From Algoriphagus chordae (GTDB taxonomy: Bacteria > Bacteroidota > Bacteroidia > Cytophagales > Cyclobacteriaceae): a DNA stretch of 64,000 bases. Positions 54,042 to 63,474 of this stretch are shown here, one piece after another. A program made the position numbers and the translations under genes. The stretch spans positions 186,001 through 250,000 of the forward strand of contig NZ_QKZT01000007.1 in assembly GCF_003254055.1 (NCBI RefSeq). The letters run 5' to 3'. The notes below the pieces were generated by a model. The model made no database searches. It worked only from the letters and a program-made list of their open reading frames with translations, and was not told where the DNA came from. How positions within the stretch are numbered: position 1 is the first letter of the stretch; every line of letters starts with the position of its first letter.

Positions 54042-54106
54042 AATTTGTAAGTGGTAAGAAGTAAAAAGTGAAATCAGGACGTGACAGCAAGATAAATAAA
54101 AATCGA

Positions 54107-54484
54107 ATGAACAAAATCATATTTACAAAAGAAGCTCCTGCGCCAATAGGGCCATATTCACAAGCAGTTCTGGCTGGCAACACCTTGTATGTTTCCGGAC
54201 AAATAGCCTTGGATGCTGACACGGGCGAATTGATCAATGAAAACATCACTGAAGAGACGCACGCTGTGATGAAGAACTTGGAAGCAGTGCTTAGAGCTGC
54301 TGATTTCTCCTTCAGTGATATTGTCAAATGCAGTATTTTCATCAAAAGCATGGATGAGTTTGGCACAATCAATGAAGCCTATGGACAATACTTCAAATCG
54401 AACCCTCCAGCCCGAGAAACAGTAGAAGTAAGTAAACTACCCAAAAATGTAAATGTGGAAATCTCCTGTATCGCCGTTAAATAA
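54107..54484 (+). CDS. ridA: RidA-family enamine/imine deaminase
   Basis: 125 residues from ATG 54107; an in-frame GTG at 54068 gives an unconserved 13-residue tail. Typical motifs are APAPIGPYSQAVLAGNTLYV with GQIALD and the C-terminal PARETVEVSKLPKNVNVEISC. The conserved arginine (in PARETV) binds the acceptor. It clears reactive 2-aminoacrylate from PLP enzymes. Confidence 0.95.
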   Translation: MNKIIFTKEAPAPIGPYSQAVLAGNTLYVSGQIALDADTGELINENITEETHAVMKNLEAVLRAADFSFSDIVKCSIFIKSMDEFGTINEAYGQYFKSNPPARETVEVSKLPKNVNVEISCIAVK

Positions 54485-54490
54485 CAACTC

Positions 54491-54976
54491 TTGAATCTTT
54501 TGCCCTACGATAGCGAAACCTTTGTCAGCGCTCTTTCCAAAGAAGAGCTACTTGGACATTTAAATCGTGTTACGAGGGAAGTTAATTTCCTAGACCAAAG
54601 AACGAAAGCCAAAGGAGATATTATTTTCAATGGATTGATTGGACGTAAAGGATTTAGGATATCAAAAGTCGTGGACAAAGGAGACACTTTTCTACCCCTG
54701 ATTTTGGGGAAAGTTGAAGAAACAGCCAGAGGAAGTATTATCTCCATCAAGTACCAACTATTCCCAGGAGCAATGTTCTTTTTAGCTTTTTGGTCTATTG
54801 TTTTGCTTGCCTTTACAGCATTTTACTCATTCTTCATTCCCAATTATAATTATGCGAGCATCTGTGTTTTATTAGCCATGGCCAATTACGTGGTAGCCAT
54901 GTATTTCTTCAATAGGCAAGTGAAGTCCTCGCGTAAAGTTTTTCATCAGCTGATTAATTTCCAAATGAAGGATTAA
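54491..54976 (+). CDS. Membrane protein of unknown function, two TM segments
   Basis: 161 residues from TTG 54491, 6 bases after ridA; no ATG gives the same N-terminus. A soluble N-terminal domain (1-90, with FNGLIGRKGFRISKVVD and a STRUCTURE-like beta pattern) is followed by two hydrophobic helices (about 95-117 and 122-142) and a basic tail. Co-directional with ridA, so possibly co-transcribed. I do not recognise a family. Confidence 0.6.
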   Translation: MNLLPYDSETFVSALSKEELLGHLNRVTREVNFLDQRTKAKGDIIFNGLIGRKGFRISKVVDKGDTFLPLILGKVEETARGSIISIKYQLFPGAMFFLAFWSIVLLAFTAFYSFFIPNYNYASICVLLAMANYVVAMYFFNRQVKSSRKVFHQLINFQMKD

Positions 54977-55051
54977 GCCTTCTATTGCTAGGGAAAAAAA
55001 GCATTTGGGCTTAATTTAGCCCCGCAAAAAAGATTCAATAAATCATACGAT

Positions 55052-56452
55052 ATGAGCATCCGCATAGAAAAAGACACCATGGGGCCTGTAGAGGTGCCTG
55101 CTGACAAATACTGGGGGGCACAAACCCAGCGATCCATTAACAACTTCAAAATCGGTGGCGAGAAAAACCGTATGCCAATTGAGATAACCAGAGCATTTGC
55201 GATTTTGAAAAAAGCCGCTGCCCAGACCAATGCTGAGCTAGGGGTTTTGGATCAGGACAAAGCTGATATCATCGGCAAAGTATGTGATGAGATCTTGGCT
55301 GGCGAGCACGACGATCAATTCCCATTGGTCATCTGGCAGACAGGTTCAGGTACTCAGTCCAATATGAATTCCAATGAAGTAATTGCCTATCGTGCGCATG
55401 TGCTACTTGGTGGTTCTTTGGAAGATGCCAAAAAGAAAATCCATCCTAATGATGATGTGAATAAATCGCAATCATCCAATGACACCTATCCTACTGCTAT
55501 GCACATCGCTGCGTACAAGATGGTGATGGAGACTACCATTCCAGGTGTGGAAAAACTTAGAAATACCCTAGCCGAGAAAGCAGAAGCATTCAAAGATGTG
55601 GTGAAGATTGGACGTACACACTTTATGGACGCGACTCCGCTCACTTTGGGCCAAGAGTTCAGTGGTTATGTAGCGCAACTTAATCATGGCTTAAAAGCTT
55701 TAAAAAACACCTTAGCTCATCTTTCCGAATTAGCACTTGGAGGAACTGCTGTAGGAACTGGCCTGAATACTCCAAAAGGATATTCTGAGCTTGTGGCAAA
55801 AAAGATTGCCGAACTAGCTGGACAGCCATTTGTGACTGCAGAAAATAAATTTGAAGCATTGGCTGCTCATGATGCTATGGTAGAATCTCACGGAGCCTTG
55901 AAGCAGTTGGCAGTTTCTCTTATGAAAATCGCCAATGATGTGAGAATGCTTTCTTCAGGTCCAAGATCTGGAATCGGTGAGATTTTGATCCCTGAAAATG
56001 AGCCAGGTTCATCCATCATGCCCGGCAAAGTCAATCCTACTCAAGTGGAAGCACTGACTATGGTGGCTGCTCAGGTTATGGGAAATGATGTGGCTATCTC
56101 AATCGGTGGTTCAAATGGTCATTTCGAATTGAATGTATTCAAGCCTTTGATTGCTTCCAATTTCCTTACTTCTGCTCGTTTGATAGGAGATGCCTGTGTC
56201 TCATTCAATGATCACTGCGCAGTAGGAATTGAACCAAACACAGCCATGATCCAAAGACATTTGGAAAATTCCTTGATGTTGGTGACAGCTTTGAATCCAC
56301 ACATTGGCTATGAAAATGCTGCTGCAATTGCCAAAAAAGCTCATAAAGAAGGAACTAGCCTTAGAGAAGCTGCTATAGCCTTGAATTTGCTTACTTCTGA
56401 GCAATTCTCCGAATGGGTAAAACCAGAAGAAATGACAGGAAGTTTGAAGTAA
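55052..56452 (+). CDS. fumC: Class II fumarate hydratase
   Basis: 466 residues. Superfamily signature [13 protein letters not shown] is at 319-332, with the catalytic serine in this loop. Other conserved blocks are [14 protein letters not shown] and [20 protein letters not shown]. It hydrates fumarate to malate in the TCA cycle, which also receives the 2-oxoglutarate made by the hydroxyproline pathway. Fumarate rather than aspartate or argininosuccinate lyase is indicated by the NMNSNEV and THFMDA blocks. Confidence 0.96.
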   Translation: MSIRIEKDTMGPVEVPADKYWGAQTQRSINNFKIGGEKNRMPIEITRAFAILKKAAAQTNAELGVLDQDKADIIGKVCDEILAGEHDDQFPLVIWQTGSGTQSNMNSNEVIAYRAHVLLGGSLEDAKKKIHPNDDVNKSQSSNDTYPTAMHIAAYKMVMETTIPGVEKLRNTLAEKAEAFKDVVKIGRTHFMDATPLTLGQEFSGYVAQLNHGLKALKNTLAHLSELALGGTAVGTGLNTPKGYSELVAKKIAELAGQPFVTAENKFEALAAHDAMVESHGALKQLAVSLMKIANDVRMLSSGPRSGIGEILIPENEPGSSIMPGKVNPTQVEALTMVAAQVMGNDVAISIGGSNGHFELNVFKPLIASNFLTSARLIGDACVSFNDHCAVGIEPNTAMIQRHLENSLMLVTALNPHIGYENAAAIAKKAHKEGTSLREAAIALNLLTSEQFSEWVKPEEMTGSLK

Positions 56453-56475
56453 AATTTTAGCTTAGATTTTATAAC

Positions 56476-56511
56476 AAAAAATGGCTCCTTCGAATGATGG
56501 AGCCATTTTTG
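56476..56511. terminator. Terminator after fumC
   Basis: AAAAATGGCTCC / GGAGCCATTTTT with a 10-base loop and T residues on either side. It also lies between fumC and the convergent toxin remnant. Confidence 0.85.
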
Positions 56512-56537
56512 TTAGCTAAACTAATTCTTCTAAAATC

Positions 56538-56866
56538 TTATGGATCAAGGTCACTAAGCAAAGATTTTATGTATAAATCTGTTACGTTTTCTTTGTCTGA
56601 TTTATCATAGATAGAAAGCAAGTAAACAGTATCATCAGAAACAGCAAAATTAGTTATTACTCTTGCCCCACCTGACTTCCCTTTCCTTTTGATGCTATTG
56701 ACAATCTGATTTTATAGCAATTTTTAAAAAGTGGAGTGCCTTCGGTAGGGTTAATTTCTAGTAATTCTATCAGTTTAATATATTCTGATTTCAAGGAATT
56801 ATATTTCTTAAGTAGCCTTTTAAGCTCTTTCTCAAATTCCGGAACTGATTTGACTTTATACGCCAC
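56538..56866 (-). pseudogene. Frameshifted RelE-type toxin gene
   Basis: The open frame from GTG 56866 codes 69 residues (MAYKVKSVPEFEKELKRLLK, then LFKNCYKIRLSIASKGKG) and ends at 56657. The alternative frame continues in register: KSGGARVITNFAVSDDTVYLLSIYDKSDKENVTDLYIKSLL, quoted only in part, to a TAA at 56538. The span is 329 bases, so insertion of one base (an A in the GGGAAG run near 56676-56683) would restore a 109-residue toxin. It is inactive as read, unless frameshifting or a sequencing error applies. Confidence 0.85.
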
Positions 56867-56868
56867 AG

Positions 56869-57078
56869 CTAGTCAATTAAATCCCGAGCATCTTTTGCTT
56901 TGAGTGTTCCAGATTTTATATCAAGCATTTCTCTATAACCTTGGGTAACACTTTCTGCGATTGTTTTTGATTCTTCAGCACTATCAGAAGTTGTGAATTT
57001 CACATTCAATGATTTTAAAGCTGACTTAATTTCCTTGGATTGTTCGCTATTCTCCACTTCTATTACAATGGTTTCCAT
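56869..57078 (-). CDS. Antitoxin of the frameshifted pair
   Basis: 69 residues, acidic, rich in serine and glutamate: IVIEVENSEQSKEIKSALKS at the start and a C-terminal VTQGYREMLDIKSGTLKAKD that resembles toxin-binding tails. It ends two bases before the toxin GTG. With the toxin broken it may be a remnant kept for silencing relatives, or a still-acting autorepressor. Confidence 0.65.
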   Translation of the reverse strand: METIVIEVENSEQSKEIKSALKSLNVKFTTSDSAEESKTIAESVTQGYREMLDIKSGTLKAKDARDLID

Positions 57079-57201
57079 ACTATTAAGGTATATAAAAATT
57101 TGATGAAATGAATAATGCCACTTTCGTATTCAATGCTCAGCAGAAGAAAAGGTTCATGGTATTTAATTGTTTAACCAAAAAGAATAAAGTGAATGTGATA
57201 A

Positions 57202-57246
57202 AATCCAAAAAAGGCTCCGTCCTAATGACAGAGCCTTTTTTGGATT
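57202..57246 (-). terminator. Strong terminator after the DAACS symporter gene
   Basis: A very long stem: AATCCAAAAAAGGCTC against GAGCCTTTTTTGGATT (16 bases perfect), with extra pairs inside. It immediately follows the stop at 57255. Confidence 0.9.
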
Positions 57247-57254
57247 GACATCTT

Positions 57255-58583
57255 CTACTCATTCGGAGTAAGAGGATTCGACTTTCGAATCAATCCATCC
57301 GGCAATTCCCCCTCCGTGCTCGCTACAATCGTACATACTGTCGCATCTCCAGTGACATTCACTATGGTTCGGAACATATCCAAAATCCTATCTGGAGCGA
57401 TAATCAATGCGATACCGGCAGCAGGAACTCCAATAGATTCCAATACGATAATCAACATAATCAGTCCAGCACCTGGGACACCTGCCGAGCCAATAGAAGC
57501 TAAGGTAGCGGTAAGCACGATCATCAGCTGCTGAGTCAAACTCAATTCCATCCCCAAAGCCTGTGCAATAAATACCGCAGCAACACCCTGATAAAGGCTT
57601 GTTCCATCCATATTCACAGTTGCTCCAAGTGGAAGCACAAAACTCGAGATCTCCTCAGACACTCCCAACTCTTCTTCTACCTGCTTCATGGTAACAGGAA
57701 GCGTAGCAGAGCTCGAACTTGTAGAAAATGCCAATAGTTGTGCAGGTCTGATTGCCTTGAAAAAGTCTTTGTATTTCACCTTAGTGAAAGCCATCAAGAT
57801 CGCTGGATACACGATTAAAATCATGGTAAAGAGTCCTCCCAAAACCACCAAGCTATACTTCAGTAAAGCCATCAAAAGCTGTACTGCTGAGTCTGGGTTT
57901 TCGCCCGCAATCTCCACAATCAATGAGGCCATCAATGCAAATACACCATAAGGAGCAATCATCATGATATAATTCACGATCTGAATAATAACCTCATTCA
58001 TTCCATCGAAAAATGCAATAACAGGATCTGCTTTACTTTTTTGTACTTGTAGCAGGGCAATACCTACCAGAATAGCGAAGAAAACAACCTGAAGCATTGC
58101 TGCATTCTCAGTCGTAGCGCGGAAAACATTGTCTGGCACAATATCAACTAAAGGTTGTAAAGGACTTTGCTTTTGTAATTCAGCAGCTTGACCAACTCGA
58201 GATCCAGCATCCCCTTCATATAGGCTCATCAGATTCTCACGAGTTTCGGCAGGTAAACTAGTCCCAGGTTTAAATACATTCACCAGTATCAAACCAATGC
58301 TTACGGCTAGAATGGTTGTGCACAAATAAGTGAAGATCGTTTTTCCACCAATTCGACTCAATTTGGAAACATCTCCCAAATTTGAAACTCCAACAATCAA
58401 GGATGCCAGCACCAGGGGCACAGCGATCATCTTAAGGGAGTTGATAAAAATCGTCCCGATCGGTTTGATGTAATCTAGTGTGAAGGAATTAGGAATGGCC
58501 GTTTTGATGACCACTAAACCAAAAATCAACCCCAGAACAAGTCCGATGATAATTTGGGTGTGTAAGGGTATCTTTTTAAACAT
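57255..58583 (-). CDS. Dicarboxylate/amino acid:cation symporter (DAACS/GltP family)
   Basis: 442 residues. The family hairpin-1 serine-rich motif is in FSTSSSSATLPVTMKQVEEE, and the TM7 NMDGTSLYQGVAAVFIAQ is the sodium-coupled transport signature, followed by hairpin 2 in SIGSAGVPGAGLIML. It imports glutamate, aspartate or C4-dicarboxylates with sodium or protons. Its role beside aroC and fumC is not evident. Confidence 0.93.
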   Translation of the reverse strand: MFKKIPLHTQIIIGLVLGLIFGLVVIKTAIPNSFTLDYIKPIGTIFINSLKMIAVPLVLASLIVGVSNLGDVSKLSRIGGKTIFTYLCTTILAVSIGLILVNVFKPGTSLPAETRENLMSLYEGDAGSRVGQAAELQKQSPLQPLVDIVPDNVFRATTENAAMLQVVFFAILVGIALLQVQKSKADPVIAFFDGMNEVIIQIVNYIMMIAPYGVFALMASLIVEIAGENPDSAVQLLMALLKYSLVVLGGLFTMILIVYPAILMAFTKVKYKDFFKAIRPAQLLAFSTSSSSATLPVTMKQVEEELGVSEEISSFVLPLGATVNMDGTSLYQGVAAVFIAQALGMELSLTQQLMIVLTATLASIGSAGVPGAGLIMLIIVLESIGVPAAGIALIIAPDRILDMFRTIVNVTGDATVCTIVASTEGELPDGLIRKSNPLTPNE

Positions 58584-58593
58584 CTTATTTGGG

Positions 58594-59679
58594 TTAGAAG
58601 TCTTGCAGTTTATTGCTTTTTGCCAATAAAATATAATCAGCTATGACCAAGGCAGCCATAGCTTCCACAATCGGTACAGCTCTAGGTACTACACATGGAT
58701 CATGACGACCTTTTCCTGATACTACCACCGTTTCTCCGGCTTCATTCACCGAATCTTGATCTGTCATAATTGTAGCCACTGGCTTGAATGCTACCTTGAA
58801 ATAAATATCCTCGCCATTGGAGATGCCTCCTTGAATACCGCCAGAATGATTAGTCAATGTACGTACTTTATCACCATCCTGAACAAATGTATCATTGTGC
58901 TCAGAACCACGCATTTTCACACCTTCAAAACCAGACCCATATTCAAAACCTTTCACTGCATTGATACTCAACATAGCTTTGCCTAGCTCAGCATGTAAGC
59001 GGTCAAATACCGGCTCTCCGATTCCCACAGGTGTATTTTTGATTACACAGCTTACTACACCGCCGATTGTATCTCGATCTTTCCTTACCGAATCGATCAA
59101 TGCTATCATCTCCTCTGCGATTTGCGGATCTGGACATCTTACGATGTTGTTTTCAGCTTGGCTCAAATCCAGTTCCCCGTGACTTTTTTCCAACTTCAAA
59201 TCCCCAACCTGAGACACATATGCTTGAATAGTGATGCCTTTTGTTTCTAACAACTGTTTTGCGATAGCTCCTGCTACTACACGAGCGGCAGTTTCTCTTG
59301 CAGAACTTCTGCCTCCACCGCGATAATCTCTCAACCCATACTTTTCGAAGTAGGTGAAATCTGCATGTGAAGGACGGAATTTGTCTGAAATATGAGAGTA
59401 ATCTTTACTTTTCTGGTCTGAATTATTGATCACAATCCCTATAGGAGTTCCGGTGGTCATCCCCTCAAAAACTCCAGATTTGATCTCAAATTCATCTTCC
59501 TCCTTACGCTGTGTGGTAATTTTGGACTGACCTGGCTTCCTCCGTTGCATCTCTGCAATAAGTTTTGCCTCATCTATCTTCAGTCCTGCTGGGCATCCTT
59601 CGATGATTACCCCCAAAGCCAACCCATGTGACTCACCGAATGTGGTGATCTTGAATAGCTTTCCAAATGAATTGCCCAT
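58594..59679 (-). CDS. aroC: Chorismate synthase
   Basis: 361 residues. Signatures are [19 protein letters not shown] at the N-terminus, the [27 protein letters not shown] loop, and a conserved C-terminal [18 protein letters not shown]. It makes chorismate for aromatic amino acids and quinones. Its ATG overlaps the stop of batD (TAATG). Confidence 0.97.
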   Translation of the reverse strand: MGNSFGKLFKITTFGESHGLALGVIIEGCPAGLKIDEAKLIAEMQRRKPGQSKITTQRKEEDEFEIKSGVFEGMTTGTPIGIVINNSDQKSKDYSHISDKFRPSHADFTYFEKYGLRDYRGGGRSSARETAARVVAGAIAKQLLETKGITIQAYVSQVGDLKLEKSHGELDLSQAENNIVRCPDPQIAEEMIALIDSVRKDRDTIGGVVSCVIKNTPVGIGEPVFDRLHAELGKAMLSINAVKGFEYGSGFEGVKMRGSEHNDTFVQDGDKVRTLTNHSGGIQGGISNGEDIYFKVAFKPVATIMTDQDSVNEAGETVVVSGKGRHDPCVVPRAVPIVEAMAALVIADYILLAKSNKLQDF

Positions 59680-61127
59680 TATCTCTTTCTAATTATCAAT
59701 ACAGCCAACAATGCTACTGCGATGAGTAGTAAAACGTTGATCGCGACTGTAAAATAGTATTTATATTTCTCGTTTAAAAACCGATTGTCTTCTGCGGATA
59801 TGCGATCATAAAGCCCGCCCAATCTCTGACTGGAAATCGCCTGATTGACCTTACTCTCACCGGTCACAGTGATCTTTGCCTGTGGTCTTAAGGTATCATA
59901 CACTGCACGCTCTGGATCAAAGTAAACCCATTCGAAATTCTTCCCAAGATCTACTTCGCCAGCCTCATTGATGGTGATGTAATAATTGAATTCCTTGATA
60001 CCTGACACCCTTCCATATCCGCGATTGATCTGCTGACGAACGTTCGGGTCATAGGTATTCAAATTGGCAGTAGGAATTCTTTTAGGCGCTGAGATCGCAT
60101 TGATATTCCCTACGCCAGATATCCCGAAGTTATAATCAAAACCTTGACCTGTTTCTACTTCAATATTTTTGATGTTTTCTCTGATCTGAAACTGCCCTAC
60201 ACTCACCTCATTTTTTAGAGGATGCGGTGGAAGTGGTTTGACTTTTATCGTCTTGGGGCTAGAATAGAAAGTCTTAAAATCTTCCTGTCTATTTGCTCCG
60301 AAAAACGTTGGGTTTTTGGCAATCTTATACTTGATCATTTCCCATGGGATCCTAGGGATATTTATTTCTCCTTCGGAAAAAGGGAAAAAAGTAGCTTCAT
60401 ACACCTTAAACTTCGTCCATCTTTTCCCATTGATAGTCACCTGTTCTGGATCGATATTGCTGATATTGAAATTCTCTTCCCAGGCATTGGTAGGCTTTAT
60501 TTTCTTCAAAATTTCATCCAATTGCCTGCCTGGCTCATGGAAATTAAATGGAGCTTGGTTGGACTCCGACATATAAAAAGCCAAACTTAAGTCAAAACCC
60601 TCTCCTTGATAAACTTCTTCTTTGTCAACTGAAACAGAGAAAAAAGCATCGTCTTCTAGTTCTACATATTCAGGGTCTTCCATTGCAGATCGTCCAAAGA
60701 AATCTGCAAAAGGATCATTCGCTGATCCAGCTCCACGATTGGTACTGGCAGCATCCCCCACCGTGAGTTTTTTTCCATTGGAAGAATATGCTTGTCCATT
60801 GATGGTCAGCTCAAAGGAAGGCAAAGTAAATTCTCCTTTTCTACTCGGTTTATAATATTGAATAATGCTGTTGGAGCTGCTCATCTGCCCATTGATTAGG
60901 TTCATTGATGAGGACTGGGAGATTCCCTGTTTTTGAAAACTTGGGATCTCTGGAAACTGATCGTAGGACTTGATTTTTTCGTTGCTGATAGTTACCTTAA
61001 TAGTGAAGGTTTCATTCAAACCGATCTCAGCAGGTCCTAGCTCAATTTGAACATCTTGAGCTGTAGCCAATCCTGAAAAAAGGAATAGGCCACATACGAA
61101 AATGAATTGGGCAAGCGTTTTAATCAT
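59679..61127 (-). CDS. batD: BatD-family membrane protein
   Basis: 482 residues: signal peptide (1-23, ending ATAQ), a large periplasmic beta-rich region with two or more Ig-like repeats ([20 protein letters not shown], quoted in part), and a C-terminal TM helix (about 458-479, [20 protein letters not shown]) ending RKR. BatD normally works with BatA, BatB and a MoxR ATPase in oxidative-stress or envelope maintenance, but none is in the window. It is coupled to aroC by a TAATG overlap. Confidence 0.88.
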   Translation of the reverse strand: MIKTLAQFIFVCGLFLFSGLATAQDVQIELGPAEIGLNETFTIKVTISNEKIKSYDQFPEIPSFQKQGISQSSSMNLINGQMSSSNSIIQYYKPSRKGEFTLPSFELTINGQAYSSNGKKLTVGDAASTNRGAGSANDPFADFFGRSAMEDPEYVELEDDAFFSVSVDKEEVYQGEGFDLSLAFYMSESNQAPFNFHEPGRQLDEILKKIKPTNAWEENFNISNIDPEQVTINGKRWTKFKVYEATFFPFSEGEINIPRIPWEMIKYKIAKNPTFFGANRQEDFKTFYSSPKTIKVKPLPPHPLKNEVSVGQFQIRENIKNIEVETGQGFDYNFGISGVGNINAISAPKRIPTANLNTYDPNVRQQINRGYGRVSGIKEFNYYITINEAGEVDLGKNFEWVYFDPERAVYDTLRPQAKITVTGESKVNQAISSQRLGGLYDRISAEDNRFLNEKYKYYFTVAINVLLLIAVALLAVLIIRKR

Positions 61128-61240
61128 GGTTGCGAAAATAGGAAATATTCTACTCTTTGATTTCTAAAATAACGCAACATCTCTTTAAATGCCTCCGTAT
61201 TGAAACTTAAAATCAGTTAAAACCCTAAACTCTTTAGACT

Positions 61241-61429
61241 ATGATCGAATATGTGAAGACTATCTTACAAAAGGTCAGCTTTTCTAATTATTTATTTGAA
61301 CGAGAGCTGAGAAAAGGCTTAAGGTTAATTTCACCAACAGAAATTCAAGAATTCAAAGATTGGTGTTACCTGATGTTTGGCAAAATCCACCAGGTGATTC
61401 TCAATAGATATTTCGAGCCTGCATATTAG
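61241..61429 (+). CDS. Conserved small protein, 62 residues
   Basis: A basic, helical, soluble protein (MIEYVKTILQKVSFSNYLFE in part) with an aromatic C-terminal half containing KDWCYLMFGKIHQVILNR. No signal peptide or TM. It has its own terminator directly after the stop, which supports a real gene. Similar short proteins are, as I recall, common in Cytophagales without assigned function. It stands between batD and amt on the opposite strand. Confidence 0.65.
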   Translation: MIEYVKTILQKVSFSNYLFERELRKGLRLISPTEIQEFKDWCYLMFGKIHQVILNRYFEPAY

Positions 61430-61432
61430 CTC

Positions 61433-61467
61433 AAAAGCCCCGACCAAAATTGGAACGGGGCTTTTTT
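61433..61467 (+). terminator. Terminator after the 62-residue gene
   Basis: AAAAGCCCCG / CGGGGCTTTTTT with a 13-base loop and a T-run. Confidence 0.85.
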
Positions 61468-61594
61468 ATATATGGTAGGTGGTTTTATTATATTTCTATC
61501 CTCATTTTACCAGTCAGCTAATCTATAGCACTACAAGATTTAGTCAAAATCAGAAGTTCTGCTGACTGACATCTATGCGGAAATTATTTTCTCC

Positions 61595-62824
61595 TTAATC
61601 TTTTGTCGCAAAATCTGGATAAGCACGCATTCTGTGCTCATTGATATCCAGCCCTTCCGTTTCTTCTGCCTCATCTACTCGTATACCTACGGTCTTTTTC
61701 ATCACAAAAAAGAGTAATCCAGCAAAAACTACACAGAACACGCCCACTGCTGCTACTCCAATCAATTGAGAGAAAAACTGGCTCAGGCTAGCCAAATCAC
61801 CGAAGATACCAACTGCCAGCGTTCCCCAGATTCCACCAACGAGGTGAACAGAAATCGCTCCAACAGGATCATCCACTTTGATTTTGTCGAAGAACACGAC
61901 AGCAAAGACGATCAAAGCTCCGCCTATTAAGCCAATAATTATTGAAGAGGTAACTCCCATTTGATCAGCTCCAGCAGTAATACCTACTAATCCAGCCAAA
62001 ATACCATTCAATACCATCGTGATATCATAGGTTTTAAACATGAGGTAAGAGACGATCAAGGCTCCAAAAGCCCCAGCTGCAGCTGCCATACTTGTGGTAA
62101 CAAATACTTTGGATACCAAGCCTGGATCAGCACTTAACACTGAACCTCCGTTGAAACCAAACCATCCAAACCATAATAGGAACACCCCAAAAGTGGCTAA
62201 TGGAATATTGTGCCCAGGAATGGCTGACATGCCCCTAGCGGTGTATTTCCCAATTCTAGGACCCAGAAGCGCAGCTCCTATCAAGGCTCCCCAACCACCT
62301 ACAGAGTGTACAATAGTAGATCCTGCGAAATCATAAAATGGTGTTTCTAGGGTATTAAGGAATCCTCCGCCCCATTTCCACATGCCTACTATCGGATAAC
62401 AAATCCCAACATATAGGATAGAGAAAAAGATAAATGGCCCAAGCTTCACACGCTCAGCCACAGCACCCGACACGATCGTAGCAGCGGTAGCAGCAAACAT
62501 AGCTTGGAAAATAAAATCTGTAAAGAAGGTGTATCCTTCATTGTAATTACTGGTATCCCAACCTTCTGGTAGCGTAAGTCCAAATCCTGCAAAACCAAAG
62601 ATTGAACCTGCATATTCTCCTCCAGGGTACATTAGATTGAAGCCGACAAAGGCGTAGGTCAAGAGGCCAATGGCTGGAATAATGGTATTTTTGAATAAGA
62701 TGTTAACGGTATTTTTTGAACGGGTAAGTCCAGCTTCCAAGCTGGCAAAGCCCAAGTGCATGAGGAACACCATGGAGGTGGCGATCATCATCCATAAATT
62801 ATTGACGGTAAATAAGTCTTGCAT
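61595..62824 (-). CDS. amt: Ammonium transporter
   Basis: 409 residues with eleven TM helices. The Amt signature is in VNILFKNTIIPAIGLLTYAF and DFAGSTIVHSVGGWGALIGA; FLLWFGWFGFNGGS contains the conserved hydrophobic lock region, and the twin histidines are in the VHSVGG and HLVGGIWGTL segments. It imports ammonium and is gated by the PII protein encoded 35 bases upstream. The C-terminal tail (DEAEETEGLDINEHRMRAYP) is the expected PII contact. Confidence 0.95.
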   Translation of the reverse strand: MQDLFTVNNLWMMIATSMVFLMHLGFASLEAGLTRSKNTVNILFKNTIIPAIGLLTYAFVGFNLMYPGGEYAGSIFGFAGFGLTLPEGWDTSNYNEGYTFFTDFIFQAMFAATAATIVSGAVAERVKLGPFIFFSILYVGICYPIVGMWKWGGGFLNTLETPFYDFAGSTIVHSVGGWGALIGAALLGPRIGKYTARGMSAIPGHNIPLATFGVFLLWFGWFGFNGGSVLSADPGLVSKVFVTTSMAAAAGAFGALIVSYLMFKTYDITMVLNGILAGLVGITAGADQMGVTSSIIIGLIGGALIVFAVVFFDKIKVDDPVGAISVHLVGGIWGTLAVGIFGDLASLSQFFSQLIGVAAVGVFCVVFAGLLFFVMKKTVGIRVDEAEETEGLDINEHRMRAYPDFATKD

Positions 62825-62859
62825 GAGATAAAATAGGTTCGATGGTAAAGTAAATGAGA

Positions 62860-63198
62860 TTAAAGTGCCTGTTCGCCGGTATCGCTATTTCTAATACGAT
62901 AGGCATCCAGCACGTCATAGACGAAGATTTTCCCATCTCCTACCTGACCTGTTTTTCCTTCAGTCAGGATACAATTGATCACCGGCTCTACCAGTTCTTC
63001 TACTGTGACTATTTCAATCTTGGTTCTAGGGATGTAAGCAGGTTCATAAGGAACCCCACGGTACATTTCAAGCCTGGCATGCTCCAAGCCCATTCCCTTC
63101 ACTTCATAAAAAGTGAGAAACTTCACTCCTAATGCCGCCACACAAGTGTGGATCTGGTCAAAGCGGGAAGTCCTGATAATCGCTTCAATTTTTTTCAT
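62860..63198 (-). CDS. glnK: PII nitrogen regulatory protein
   Basis: 112 residues. The T-loop is EMYRGVPYEPAYIPRTKIEIV, retaining the two tyrosines (spaced as Tyr46 and Tyr51 in canonical PII), with the following lysine. The C-terminal B/C-loops contain TGQVGDGKIFVYDVLDAYRIR with the ATP-binding glycine and arginine. The segment before the T-loop (FYEVKGMGLEHARLEM) is unusual. It reports nitrogen status and binds Amt. It is first of a two-gene operon. Confidence 0.93.
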   Translation of the reverse strand: MKKIEAIIRTSRFDQIHTCVAALGVKFLTFYEVKGMGLEHARLEMYRGVPYEPAYIPRTKIEIVTVEELVEPVINCILTEGKTGQVGDGKIFVYDVLDAYRIRNSDTGEQAL

Positions 63199-63423
63199 TA
63201 TTATAATAGGTCTGATGGTTCTTTGAGATTATGGCATAAAACTAAACAGAAAATTAAGAAAATTCATTTTCATGGTAAGTTTTTACCCGAAAATTAAAAA
63301 GCAAACTGATTTTATTAAAATATTAGAGTCAATAGAAACCATACTATGTCAATTATCACAATAATCTAACCGACATAGGTTAATTAAGCAGCCATAGAAT
63401 TTCTGAGAAACACATGACTTCTC

Positions 63424-63453
63424 TTGTCCTGCTGACATAAAGACTTATTTTTG
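63424..63453 (+). promoter_or_regulatory. Promoter of the nucleotidyltransferase gene
   Basis: TTG (63424-63426) and TATTTTTG (63446-63453) are separated by 19 bases, an exact match to TTG / TAnnTTTG. It lies about 20 bases before the ATG. The rest of the divergent 276-base spacer (63199-63474) is AT-rich with no further feature. Confidence 0.6.
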
Positions 63454-63474
63454 CCCACGTTTTAAGAACCTACT

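Noticed and set aside
54972..55015. Inverted pair ATTAAGCC / GGCTTAAT between the membrane protein gene and fumC
   Set aside because: Loop of 28 bases and no T-run; probably chance in AT-rich DNA.
61511..61568. Inverted pair CAGTCAGC / GCTGACTG near the end of amt
   Set aside because: The 8-base arms are 42 bases apart with no T-run, so a terminator or operator is not supported.
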